Both the position numbers and the translations under genes were made by a program. Positions 9,412 to 16,289 of a stretch of DNA of 24,676 bases are shown here, piece by piece (the first letter of the stretch is position 1; each line of letters starts with the position of its first letter). Source of the DNA: a virus; IMG/VR virus record IMGVR_UViG_3300028423_000584, positions 1 to 24,676 of that record. The stretch is one strand, 5' to 3'. The notes beneath the pieces were generated by a model. That model searched no databases. It worked only from the letters and a program-made list of their open reading frames with translations, and had not been told where the DNA came from.

Positions 9412-10363
9412 TGTCCCTTTCAGACAAGCTTAATGAGCTAAAAAATCCAGGACCAAACGGTTCTGACTAAGCGAGCAAGTTGATACCGAAGAATTAATCA
9501 AAGATATAAACAAGTGGCGTCCTTCAAAATCGACAAAGAGGTCTACTGGAGAAGGCGCCTTTCTTATCGCACCTAGTGACCAGCAGCTTGGAAAGCGTGC
9601 AAACGGTCAAGGAAGTGCTCAATCGGTAAATCGCATTTTAGGGCTTACTGATAGGGCGGTACAAAAGTTTAATTCTCTTAAAAAAGCTGGCATAGCCCCT
9701 GGAACTGCCGTTTTGGCTTTACCTGGTGACCACGTAGAAGGTAATGTTAGCCAAGGTGGACGCCTTCAAGGTCAAGCTTCCTCTGATATGGGACTGACCG
9801 AACAGGTAAGAGTTGCACGGAGGCTGCTGATGGCACAGATTAAAGCGTTGGCCCCTCTTGTAGACAGACTTGTGGTGCCAGTAATTAATGGTAATCACGA
9901 CGAAGTAACCCGCCAGGTTACTGCTGACCCAGCCGATGGGTGGAACACAGAGATTGCTTCTGCTGTGCAAGACGCTTGCTCGGAAAACTCGGAGCTATCT
10001 CACGTTGAGTTTAGATTCCCCTCCTCTGGACACCAAACATTAACCGTAGATATAGACGGTTGTATGCTTGGCCTATTCCATGGCCATCAAGCAAGCCAAA
10101 ACAATGTAATGAAATTCTTGTCTGGTCATGCCGCAGGGCAAACTGCCCTAGGTATGGCAGACGTTTGGATTTCAGGCCACTACCATAACTTCCGCACAAT
10201 GGATGTGGGTAGCCGCCTGTGGATTCAAGCACCCACCACCGACCCAGGAAGTGAGTGGTTTAGAGACCGTTCTGGAATGGAATCCAATCCTGGATTGCTT
10301 TCTATGGTTATAGGTGGTAGTTTTGACCCAAGAGAAAACATCAGCGTATTAGGAGTTAAATAG
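9411..10363 (+). CDS. Mre11-like metallophosphoesterase, frame broken near 9467
   Basis: The natural start is ATG 9411, coupled to the previous gene. It gives 19 codons (MSLSDKLNELKNPGPNGSD) and then TAA at 9468-9470. The conserved enzyme continues in the -1 frame, open from 9467: LSEQVDTEELIKDINKW, then APSDQQLGKR (metal motif I), LPGDHVEGN (II), NGNHDEV (III), LFHGHQ and SGHYHN (IV/V). The downstream frame has no ATG, GTG or TTG before TTG 9713, and a start there would lose motif I. One base, or a longer piece, is therefore missing near 9464-9470, or a shift happens in translation. The family is metal-dependent phosphoesterases of the calcineurin/Mre11 fold, likely a nuclease or phosphatase. 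AGGAG at the 3' end serves the next gene (TAGTG overlap). Confidence 0.85.
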
Positions 10364-11436
10364 TGAAAGTCGGCGTATACACAATCGCATTAAATGAACA
10401 GCAGTATGTGGAATCTTGGTATGAATCGGCAAAGGAAGCCGACTACCTACTAATCGCCGATACAGGGTCGTCAGATATGACTGTACAGTGGGCAGCTGAG
10501 CGAGGTATAGATACTATTTATGTGGGTGTCAAACCATGGAGGTTTGATATGGCAAGAAATGCTGCCTTATCTTCTATGCCAGATGATTTAGATTATTGTA
10601 TAGCTCTAGATATGGATGAAGTGCTACTCCCCGGCTGGCGTGAGGAGCTGGAGAAAGCTCATGAGCAAGGAGCAACCAGACCTCGATATCAATATACTTG
10701 GAACTGGAAAGACGAGGAAGAAACTGTACCCGGTTTGCAATATGGCGGAGATAAAATCCACACCCGTTGGGGGTACCGCTGGAAGCACCCAGTCCATGAA
10801 GTGCTTACTCGCTACGGACCTGAGCCGGAAACCCAGTGTTGGACTGGCCTGCAAATTCACCACCACCCAGATAACTCAAAACCGCGCTCCCAATACCTAC
10901 CTCTCTTGAAGCAAGCAGTTGATGAGGACCCCCATGATGATAGAAATGCTTTTTATTACGCTAGGGAACTTTTCTTTTACGGTAAGTATGGAGAAGCTAA
11001 AGTAGAATTTTTAAGGCACCTAGATTTACCAGGTGCACAGTGGCCTCCCGAAAGAGCTGCCTCGATGAGATACCTTGCAAAGGTTGACCCAGAAAACAAA
11101 ACCTACTGGTATGAGCAAGCCGTTAAGCAGGCCCCGGGACGTAGAGAGCCACTAGTAGAGCTAGCGCAGCACTATTATGAACTGCAAGATTGGACAAACT
11201 GTAGAAACTACTCCATACAAGCACTAAAGATAGAAGAAAAGCCACTCGAGTATTTGTGCGAAGACTTTGCCTGGTACGAACTCCCCTGGGACTTAGCTGC
11301 AATTTCTAGCTTTAATCTTGAATACTATGAAGATGCCTTAAAGTATGGTAAAAAAGCTTGCGACCTCGCGCCGACCAATAAAAGACTGGCTGTTAATTTA
11401 TTGCACTACACATCTGCAATAAATAGTAGTGATTAG
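10363..11436 (+). CDS. GT2 family glycosyltransferase with C-terminal TPR-like helices
   Basis: The product has 357 residues. The N-terminus (MKVGVYTIALNEQQYVESWYESAKEAD) and LIADTGSSDMT match the nucleotide-sugar binding start of SunS/WcaA-like GT2 enzymes. Asp83-x-Asp85 in IALDMDEVL is the metal-binding DxD. Residues about 180-350 are helical with TPR-like spacing (NAFYYARELFFYGKYGEAKVEF, LVELAQHYYELQDWTNCRNY, DALKYGKKACDLAP). The GTG start has AGGAG eight bases upstream and overlaps the previous stop. It probably glycosylates a protein or surface glycan; placement after the fibre module makes virion proteins or host receptors possible acceptors, which is inference. It is the last gene of the plus-strand block. 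Confidence 0.87.
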   Translation: MKVGVYTIALNEQQYVESWYESAKEADYLLIADTGSSDMTVQWAAERGIDTIYVGVKPWRFDMARNAALSSMPDDLDYCIALDMDEVLLPGWREELEKAHEQGATRPRYQYTWNWKDEEETVPGLQYGGDKIHTRWGYRWKHPVHEVLTRYGPEPETQCWTGLQIHHHPDNSKPRSQYLPLLKQAVDEDPHDDRNAFYYARELFFYGKYGEAKVEFLRHLDLPGAQWPPERAASMRYLAKVDPENKTYWYEQAVKQAPGRREPLVELAQHYYELQDWTNCRNYSIQALKIEEKPLEYLCEDFAWYELPWDLAAISSFNLEYYEDALKYGKKACDLAPTNKRLAVNLLHYTSAINSSD

Positions 11437-11549
11437 GCTGCGTTTACTTTTTTATATTCAAGCTCATGTTTGTGCTCGCAGTCTCGAGCTAGAGATGGGA
11501 CTGGGAAGGACTTCTTGCACTCCGCACAGGAGTAATCAGTTATAGCCAA
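11433..11549 (-). CDS. 38-residue zinc-finger-like small protein
   Basis: This short minus-strand ORF fills the gap between the convergent blocks. It starts at TTG 11549, preceded eight bases upstream by an AAGGA site (minus-strand AAAAGGAA at 11564-11557), and ends at TAA 11433. The protein has Cys-Ala-Glu-Cys near its N-terminus and Asp-Cys-Glu-His-Lys-His thirteen residues later, a plausible C2-C/H metal site. An in-frame stop two codons before the TTG means no upstream start exists. Its last bases overlap the stop of the glycosyltransferase on the other strand. It would be cotranscribed after the primase-helicase. Function is unknown; small zinc proteins are common in actinophages. Confidence 0.6.
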   Translation of the reverse strand: MAITDYSCAECKKSFPVPSLARDCEHKHELEYKKVNAA

Positions 11550-11563
11550 TATTTAGTTCCTTT

Positions 11564-11602
11564 TCTGTCACGACCAAAAAGTCGTATATCAATTATGACA
11601 GA
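11564..11602. terminator. Intergenic nested hairpin, possible bidirectional terminator
   Basis: TCTGTCA (11564-11570) is the exact reverse complement of TGACAGA (11596-11602). Inside it, CGAC and GTCG (11571-11574, 11581-11584) form a second small stem around CAAAAA. On the plus strand the stem is followed by a short TTTT. It lies after the primase-helicase stop in one direction and about 130 bases after the plus-strand block in the other, so it may limit read-through from either side. It also overlaps the ribosome site of the 38-residue ORF. Confidence 0.4.
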
Positions 11603-11604
11603 TT

Positions 11605-14244
11605 TTAGGTAGCCTTAGCACGAGCCCACTGGTAAGCACCTTCCGCAGAACTGGCTGCAGCTCCACCGTCAGGACCTCCAGCTCCTCTAGCACGTCCTAA
11701 CAACTTGGCTTTGTTTCCATTACCTTCAATTTTCAATCCTCGGTCCATTAGCTTACGCTGGAACGAGGCAAAGGTCATAGAACGCTCACCGCGCTCTTCA
11801 CTCCAATATCTATAGCTTTCATAAAGCTCTTTAAGCATTACGGAGCCATTTGCAGATTCTCGGGTTGATTCGCCAAGGAATATGCCGATTCGGTCCTCTG
11901 CAGCTTTGTATACGTCGGCTGCCTCTTGAACAGCTTTGCACCAACCAAGAGGGTCCAGTTTTGGTGAGTTTAATATTTTCACCGCTCCCTCAACTGCCCA
12001 CGACAGAACGGCAGGTAACCCGCCATCTGGGTCTGAAAGGTATGGCTTCAAACTCGGGTCAATCTTTTCAGGAATGTTTGTAAGTGGGATTGGACGCAAG
12101 CGCCTCCACATAGCATCGTCAGTAATGATTGGCTTGTGGTTAGTAGTAATCCACAGCTTTCCCATAGATTTAAAAGTAAACGGCTTCTCACCAGGCGAGC
12201 GACCTTGCAGCTCAGCTGAACCGGTCATCTTTTTGACCTGGTTTTCTTTCATGCGTTCACCATCTGGAAGCTCATCTAGCCAAATCATACGCCTACCACG
12301 AAGCTCTGCCATATAGTATTCGTCTTTAGCTGCACTTACACCATCATTAGAAGCCAACACTTGAGAATCCAGAGAAAAAGCATACTGATGCGTTCCCAAA
12401 GCGTTAACAATTGTTTCTACAAATGTGTTTTTACCTGACCCAGGAGGTCCGTAAACCATAAACAATACGTCTTGGTTGACGTATCCAGTCAGAGTGTAGC
12501 CAACTGCTTTCTGTAGCCAATCTTGAAACTCTTTGTCGCCACCGGTGGCAAAGTCTAAGAACTCACTCCAGCGAGTATTAGTGATACCAGGTGTGTAGGA
12601 CACAGGCGTGGCCTTAGTCAGATAGAGGTCAGGACGCCCTGTGAGGAGCTCACCGGTCTTTAGGTTAATGATTCCATTCTTCACACCTAAAAGGTCCCTG
12701 TGGCCGTCCCAGACTTCTAGCTCCTGAACAACACGCTTATCTGAAGTAGCATTGGTGACCATCCCATTTAGACGGGTGTTTGACTTTGCCTGCTTTGCCC
12801 AAGAGACCAGAGCCTGTCTGGTGTTGTCGTCAGTGTGGTTTACAACCTCACCAGCAATTTGTGGTGAAACTTTCTTTGCTAGTTCCCGTAGCTGGAGGCT
12901 CTCACCGTCATGTTTCCAGTGATTACCTTCCCAGTAAAACCAACCTAGCCCAGTCGTGTAGGCAATCATTGAGCCGAAGCTGTCAACAAGTCGACGTCCA
13001 TTACCAGTATCGGTTAGACTTCGGAATCCTGGACGCCCTCCATCTGCTTCATCTACTGCATCTGGGTCATCTGGAACGTTTAGATTCCCGCCAGTTGTAG
13101 CACTGTCTAGAGACATTCCTCGCTTTGCAGCCTCTTGCACATGGCTACCAATGTCGAACATATTTGTTGGCCTTGATGGTTCATCATCATCTTCTATGAC
13201 ACCATCAAGAACTTCTAGCTCAGTGGATTCGTGCTCCTCTGCCCATCTTTTACCCTCGGACTTGACCCATTCTGATAGGCCACCCCACTGGCTATCAATT
13301 TTTGGATTATCTTTAACAAAGTCAATTGCCCTGTGTACGTGCATTAACAGCGAGTTAGGGCCTTCCAACTCCATAGGTGGCCTCACAGCTTCGGCATTGA
13401 AACGAATCATTAATGTTTCGATGTAAAGTCTGCTCTGGTCATCGGTGCCAAATTTATTAGCGAGAGCGCAAGAAAGCTTGTAGATATCGACAGCACGAGA
13501 ACCCTCGTCAATGCCTTCCTCCATTATTTTTTCGATGTCGACTTTTTCGCCACCAAATTCTAGGTCGCTGAAAGAAGACCAGTCCCCCTGAGAGAAATAG
13601 CCAGATGATTTACTACGCTTCTTTGGTCGAAGAAGCTTTAATAGCTCTTCAGGAGCTTCAGCGATTTCCATATTCCAAGGCTCGTGTCCAGCTTTCCACT
13701 CATAGTTAACACCAGAGAAGTGACGCGAAGGACTAAGCAATATGTAGCCATTGTGCTTTATATCTATACCTTTTAGCCCTTGATTAGCTAAATTACCGGC
13801 TAGCTTTTCTCTCGAGTTAAATTTATATATAAGGTGTCGGCCACGAACTTTCCGCTGAGTATAAACCCCAGTGATAGCTTCTACGGTGGCAGGGAGAGCC
13901 CCTTCTGTTAGGTTGTCTAACTCCACAAAAGAATCATCACCATTAGAGCGAGGGTCAATATCAATTACTAGAAACCCGGACTCTTTCGCAAACACACCTA
14001 CGTTGTAGTTAGGGTTCTGTTCCCACCACTTATCTATTTGGTCAAGGTTGCTAGTAGCTTCATCTGTCCACTTGCTAATAGCTGGGTGCTTACCAATGTC
14101 TTTGGATTCCGGGTGATGTTTACCGCAGGTGCACTTACCATTTTCGCCGATGCCATGTACAGGTAGGATTTTCCAACCGTAGGCTTGGGCATAATGCTTG
14201 GCAGCTTTTGCCAACCTAGGTGTCGTTTTCTCCCATTCGCTCAT
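11605..14244 (-). CDS. Bifunctional primase-polymerase / SF3 helicase
   Basis: The product has 879 residues. The N-terminus is a prim-pol (AEP) domain: AKHYAQAYGWKILPVHG, a small metal knuckle (CTCGKHHPESKDIGKHP, about 38-54), and catalytic Asp95/Asp97 in FLVIDIDPR. A linker with DUF-type helices follows. From about 480 comes a D5-N/SF3 helicase: ELLTGRPDLYLTKATPVSY, Walker A GPPGSGKNT with Lys605, Walker B MIWLDELPD, the sensor segment KLWITTNHKP and Arg-rich MWRRLRPIPL. The C-terminus is a winged-helix-like region. This is the P4-alpha/D5-like initiator class that unwinds the origin and lays primers. The ATG has AGGAG ten bases upstream. It reads away from the 180-base divergent gap, a likely control and possibly origin region. 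Confidence 0.93.
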   Translation of the reverse strand: MSEWEKTTPRLAKAAKHYAQAYGWKILPVHGIGENGKCTCGKHHPESKDIGKHPAISKWTDEATSNLDQIDKWWEQNPNYNVGVFAKESGFLVIDIDPRSNGDDSFVELDNLTEGALPATVEAITGVYTQRKVRGRHLIYKFNSREKLAGNLANQGLKGIDIKHNGYILLSPSRHFSGVNYEWKAGHEPWNMEIAEAPEELLKLLRPKKRSKSSGYFSQGDWSSFSDLEFGGEKVDIEKIMEEGIDEGSRAVDIYKLSCALANKFGTDDQSRLYIETLMIRFNAEAVRPPMELEGPNSLLMHVHRAIDFVKDNPKIDSQWGGLSEWVKSEGKRWAEEHESTELEVLDGVIEDDDEPSRPTNMFDIGSHVQEAAKRGMSLDSATTGGNLNVPDDPDAVDEADGGRPGFRSLTDTGNGRRLVDSFGSMIAYTTGLGWFYWEGNHWKHDGESLQLRELAKKVSPQIAGEVVNHTDDNTRQALVSWAKQAKSNTRLNGMVTNATSDKRVVQELEVWDGHRDLLGVKNGIINLKTGELLTGRPDLYLTKATPVSYTPGITNTRWSEFLDFATGGDKEFQDWLQKAVGYTLTGYVNQDVLFMVYGPPGSGKNTFVETIVNALGTHQYAFSLDSQVLASNDGVSAAKDEYYMAELRGRRMIWLDELPDGERMKENQVKKMTGSAELQGRSPGEKPFTFKSMGKLWITTNHKPIITDDAMWRRLRPIPLTNIPEKIDPSLKPYLSDPDGGLPAVLSWAVEGAVKILNSPKLDPLGWCKAVQEAADVYKAAEDRIGIFLGESTRESANGSVMLKELYESYRYWSEERGERSMTFASFQRKLMDRGLKIEGNGNKAKLLGRARGAGGPDGGAAASSAEGAYQWARAKAT

Positions 14245-14424
14245 CTATGAGCTACTCCTGTCATAAAGTCTTTATCGCAGTCTACATCAAATCTTAAATT
14301 ATGGCCAGTTATTTTACAAAATCAGGATTGCCATATTAGGTTAAAATTGAATAAGCAAGTTGTAGCTTTGACTGGCTAGATATTTATTATACATCTTTGA
14401 AAGTGTTTACTGGAACTGACAATC
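14245..14424. promoter_or_regulatory. Divergent intergenic region between primase and membrane protein
   Basis: These 180 bases separate divergent genes and so should contain promoters for both. For the plus strand, TTGACT (14368-14373) and TATACA (14388-14393) are visible but only 14 bases apart, shorter than usual. For the minus strand I see the AGGAG ribosome site (about 14255-14259) but no confident -35/-10 pair. The stretch is AT-rich. I see no long direct repeats that would establish a replication origin. Confidence 0.4.
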
Positions 14425-14826
14425 ATGCAAGAAGACCAAATGGCAATATTAACTATTGCATTATCCGTATCGACCGTCTTGGGTGCATGGTTTGCCGTCA
14501 CCAAGCTGTTTAAGCCTTTACAAAAACGAATTAAGTTTTGGATTGAAACCTGGGAAAACTTTATGGTCGATTGGGCAGGAGAAGAAGCCCGCGAAGGTAG
14601 AGACGCTATTCCTGGCGTGATGGAGCGACTAAACAATATTGACGGAGAGCTCAAGCGTAACGGTGGGAGCTCGCTCAAAGACTCTGTCGACCGTATTCAC
14701 GATAGGTTGGACGAAGGAAACAAACAGTTTGCTAAGTTTGATAAGCGAATCTTCCAGATTGAGAAACAACTAAAACTTGTAGAAGACACCACCACTAAAC
14801 CAATTACTAGAAAAAAAGCTTCTTAG
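14425..14826 (+). CDS. Small membrane-anchored coiled-coil protein
   Basis: The product has 133 residues. Residues about 6-25 (AILTIALSVSTVLGAWFAV) form one membrane helix, followed by a basic patch (KLFKPLQKRIKFW), then an acidic region and a long charged helix with heptad character (DSVDRIHDRLDEGNKQFAKF...IFQIEKQLKLV). The segment RLNNIDGELKRNGGSSLKDSVDRI is like actinophage small membrane proteins of the DUF2746-like type, some of which are holin candidates. An in-frame ATG at 14440 is an alternative start. It is the only plus-strand gene in the right half and converges on the WhiB gene with overlapping stops (14823-14826). Function is not proven; lysis or membrane attachment are both possible. 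Confidence 0.75.
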   Translation: MQEDQMAILTIALSVSTVLGAWFAVTKLFKPLQKRIKFWIETWENFMVDWAGEEAREGRDAIPGVMERLNNIDGELKRNGGSSLKDSVDRIHDRLDEGNKQFAKFDKRIFQIEKQLKLVEDTTTKPITRKKAS

Positions 14827-15281
14827 TCGTCACTCTTTTTCTCTTCCTGAGCGTGGTAAGCATCTACTGCATTAGCACTGGTGCGACTCTGCCAGACAAA
14901 CTTACACTCAGTGCAAAAAACAACCTTCATTGTTGACCAGCGTCCACCCTCAGGCCTATCAACAACCTTAGTTTGCAGATTCTCTGTTTTAGTAGCGCAC
15001 CCGGGGCACAGGGGAAATCGTTTGTGACGCATTTCCTGTCCTGCCCAATTAACAGACAAGGTTCTTCTAAGTTTCTTAGGAGTTAATCCTCCCCAAATAC
15101 CCCATATTTGCTTGTTATTAAGTGCCCATTTAGCACAGTCTCTGCGGATGGGACATTGTTGACAAAGTTTTAGTGCTGGATACTGTTGAGAAGGCTTGTT
15201 TGCGTAAAAGTTTTCTGAATACTTTAAATTCTCTGGCTTTGCACATTCAGCATCTTCATGCCATTCGGGAGTTTCCCACAT
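14823..15281 (-). CDS. whiB: WhiB-like transcription factor with C-terminal zinc ribbon
   Basis: The product has 152 residues. Cys13, Cys40, Cys43 and Cys49 give the WhiB pattern C-xn-C-x2-C-x5-C that binds a 4Fe-4S cluster, and IWGIWGG (59-65) followed by the basic TPKKLRR is the family's beta-turn and DNA-contact signature. Beyond a typical Wbl length, residues 92-126 add two CxxC pairs (Cys92/95, Cys123/126), a zinc ribbon. Wbl proteins act with the host sigma factor, and phage versions such as TM4 WhiBTM4 can interfere with host WhiB2. The gene ends the minus-strand operon. A GGTGA element six bases before the ATG serves as ribosome site and lies partly inside a hairpin. Confidence 0.92.
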   Translation of the reverse strand: MWETPEWHEDAECAKPENLKYSENFYANKPSQQYPALKLCQQCPIRRDCAKWALNNKQIWGIWGGLTPKKLRRTLSVNWAGQEMRHKRFPLCPGCATKTENLQTKVVDRPEGGRWSTMKVVFCTECKFVWQSRTSANAVDAYHAQEEKKSDD

Positions 15282-15287
15282 TAACTA

Positions 15288-15337
15288 TCACCGACCGGAA
15301 GTTCGACAATGGTAAGTTCTACGATATCTTCGGTCGG
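15288..15337 (-). promoter_or_regulatory. Hairpin over the WhiB leader and ribosome site
   Basis: CCGACCGGAAG (15291-15301) pairs with CTTCGGTCGG (15328-15337), ten base pairs with one bulged base and a 26-base loop. On the minus strand its 3' arm ends in the GG of the GGTGA ribosome site of the WhiB gene; its 5' arm lies in the last codons of the upstream gene. It could hide the ribosome site until that gene is translated. No T-tract follows, so it is not a standard terminator. Confidence 0.45.
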
Positions 15338-15627
15338 CTCTTGTGAATAAATAGATAGTCCTGTACGATTGCCCTAACATGGTCACCGCCGATTGCTCCA
15401 CCGTATGTGAGTGTGTGCACGCTTTGGTCTACTAATCCATATGCTGCACCTATTGAGTAAGATATGCCATCTCTCTGTATAGCAGAAGCCAAAGCTTTGC
15501 GAACAGTCTCATTTTCTAAGTCTACGTGGCCCTCTGTTTGATAAATGTATGGGTTTAGTAACTGCTGCTCATACTCTTGCCCATCCCATGGATACCAAAA
15601 AGAATCACCTGGTCTTGAATCACTCAC
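15319..15627 (-). CDS. Hypothetical protein, 102 residues
   Basis: I do not recognise this protein. It is soluble, with an aromatic N-terminus (DSFWYPWDGQEYEQQLLNPYIY), a helical middle and a glycine-rich turn (TYGGAIGGDHVRAIVQDYLF). The GTG start at 15627 has no good ribosome site but sits exactly where a -10-like TAAAAT would place a leaderless transcript start. It lies between the small acidic protein and WhiB on the same strand, with a 47-base gap upstream and a 37-base gap downstream. That gap suggests it may begin a separate transcript including WhiB. Confidence 0.6.
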   Translation of the reverse strand: MSDSRPGDSFWYPWDGQEYEQQLLNPYIYQTEGHVDLENETVRKALASAIQRDGISYSIGAAYGLVDQSVHTLTYGGAIGGDHVRAIVQDYLFIHKSRPKIS

Positions 15628-15639
15628 CCTATAATTTTA
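15628..15639 (-). promoter_or_regulatory. Candidate -10 box for a leaderless transcript
   Basis: On the minus strand TAAAAT (15639-15634) is followed by six bases and then the GTG start codon at 15627. This is the spacing expected when transcription begins on the start codon itself. Leaderless mRNAs with TAnnnT boxes are common in Actinobacteria, and the gene lacks a ribosome site. No -35 box is evident. Confidence 0.45.
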
Positions 15640-15674
15640 CAACAAAATAATTTTTAAAGGGTAAAGTTAATATG

Positions 15675-15869
15675 CTACCCAGAAACTTTTACGTAACACC
15701 TTGCCATAAATTTACCTAAAGAATCGTCTTTAGAGTCTTCTATCTCTATCTCAACCTCAGCACTAGAAGCTTCCGCAGCAGACAAAGCCGAACTCAGTTT
15801 AGTTTGTAGCTGTTGTTGAATAGAGTCTAGGGTGTCTCCATATATTTTAAGTTCCATTCTTACGCGCAT
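15675..15869 (-). CDS. Small acidic hypothetical protein, 64 residues
   Basis: The family is not recognised. The sequence pattern is a short beta strand (MRVRMELKIYG), a helix (TLDSIQQQLQTKLSSALSAAEA), then acidic strands (AEVEIEIEDSKDD) and a final strand (KFMARCYVKVSG), a compact alpha/beta fold. The ATG directly follows the stop of the upstream gene (TAA-ATG), so translation is probably coupled. A second in-frame ATG lies at 15857. It is the last gene before a 47-base gap. Confidence 0.6.
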   Translation of the reverse strand: MRVRMELKIYGDTLDSIQQQLQTKLSSALSAAEASSAEVEIEIEDSKDDSLGKFMARCYVKVSG

Positions 15870-16289
15870 TTATGCAACTCTCTTTTCTAGTTTGTAGGGG
15901 GAATAATGAGCACCATCTAATACAGGCTCTTTATCATCCGTGGTTTTCATTATCACGTCTCCATAGCGAATAGCAACAATCCGACCGCGACGCCCGTTGT
16001 GGACAGCTGCAAGCTTTCCGTCAAATGCATCGGCTAGCACCCTTACTTCATCACCCACAGTTAGCTGCCCTGGCTGTGCGGGAATCCACTTCTCTTCTGA
16101 GTTCTCTTCGACAAAGGCCTCTCCTTTTGCCAACCTAGAGAAAGTGGCAATAGTCTCACTTGCCATGTTGTCTGTAAGTTTCAGTTTTTCCCAGTCTTCT
16201 AGGAGCTTCATAACTGCCTTACCTGTGCCCACTCGCACTTTAGCGAGCTCTAGCTGGGTACGAACCCAATCCCAATTTACATCAGGCAT
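15870..16289 (-). CDS. Hypothetical protein with KOW/SH3-like C-terminal domain
   Basis: About 139 residues. The N-terminal half is helical (WDWVRTQLELAKVRVGTGKAVMKLLEDWEKLK). The C-terminal half (LTVGDEVRVLADAFDGKLAAVHNGRRGRIVAIRYGDVIMKT) reads like a small SH3/KOW barrel, a fold that often binds nucleic acid or ribosomal/transcription partners. I prefer ATG 16289, because AGAGG lies six bases before it; GTG 16292 is also in frame. It overlaps the end of the glycosyltransferase gene by about eight bases, indicating one operon. Function is unknown. Confidence 0.65.
   Translation of the reverse strand: MPDVNWDWVRTQLELAKVRVGTGKAVMKLLEDWEKLKLTDNMASETIATFSRLAKGEAFVEENSEEKWIPAQPGQLTVGDEVRVLADAFDGKLAAVHNGRRGRIVAIRYGDVIMKTTDDKEPVLDGAHYSPYKLEKRVA

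Noticed and set aside
9440-9446. A_AAA_AAT slippery heptamer in the metallophosphoesterase leader
   Set aside because: A -1 slip here would meet TGA at 9464-9466 in the new frame, so it cannot join the two parts of the enzyme.
9713-10363. TTG 9713 as the real start of the metallophosphoesterase
   Set aside because: It would remove the first metal-binding motif (SDQQLGKR), which is clearly encoded upstream in the same frame.
11936-12316. Plus-strand ORFs opposite the primase-helicase
   Set aside because: They lie entirely within a strongly conserved gene on the other strand and show no family features.
14376-14678. Minus-strand ORF antisense to the membrane protein
   Set aside because: Serine-rich with no recognisable domain; the plus-strand frame has a clear membrane helix and family-like segment.
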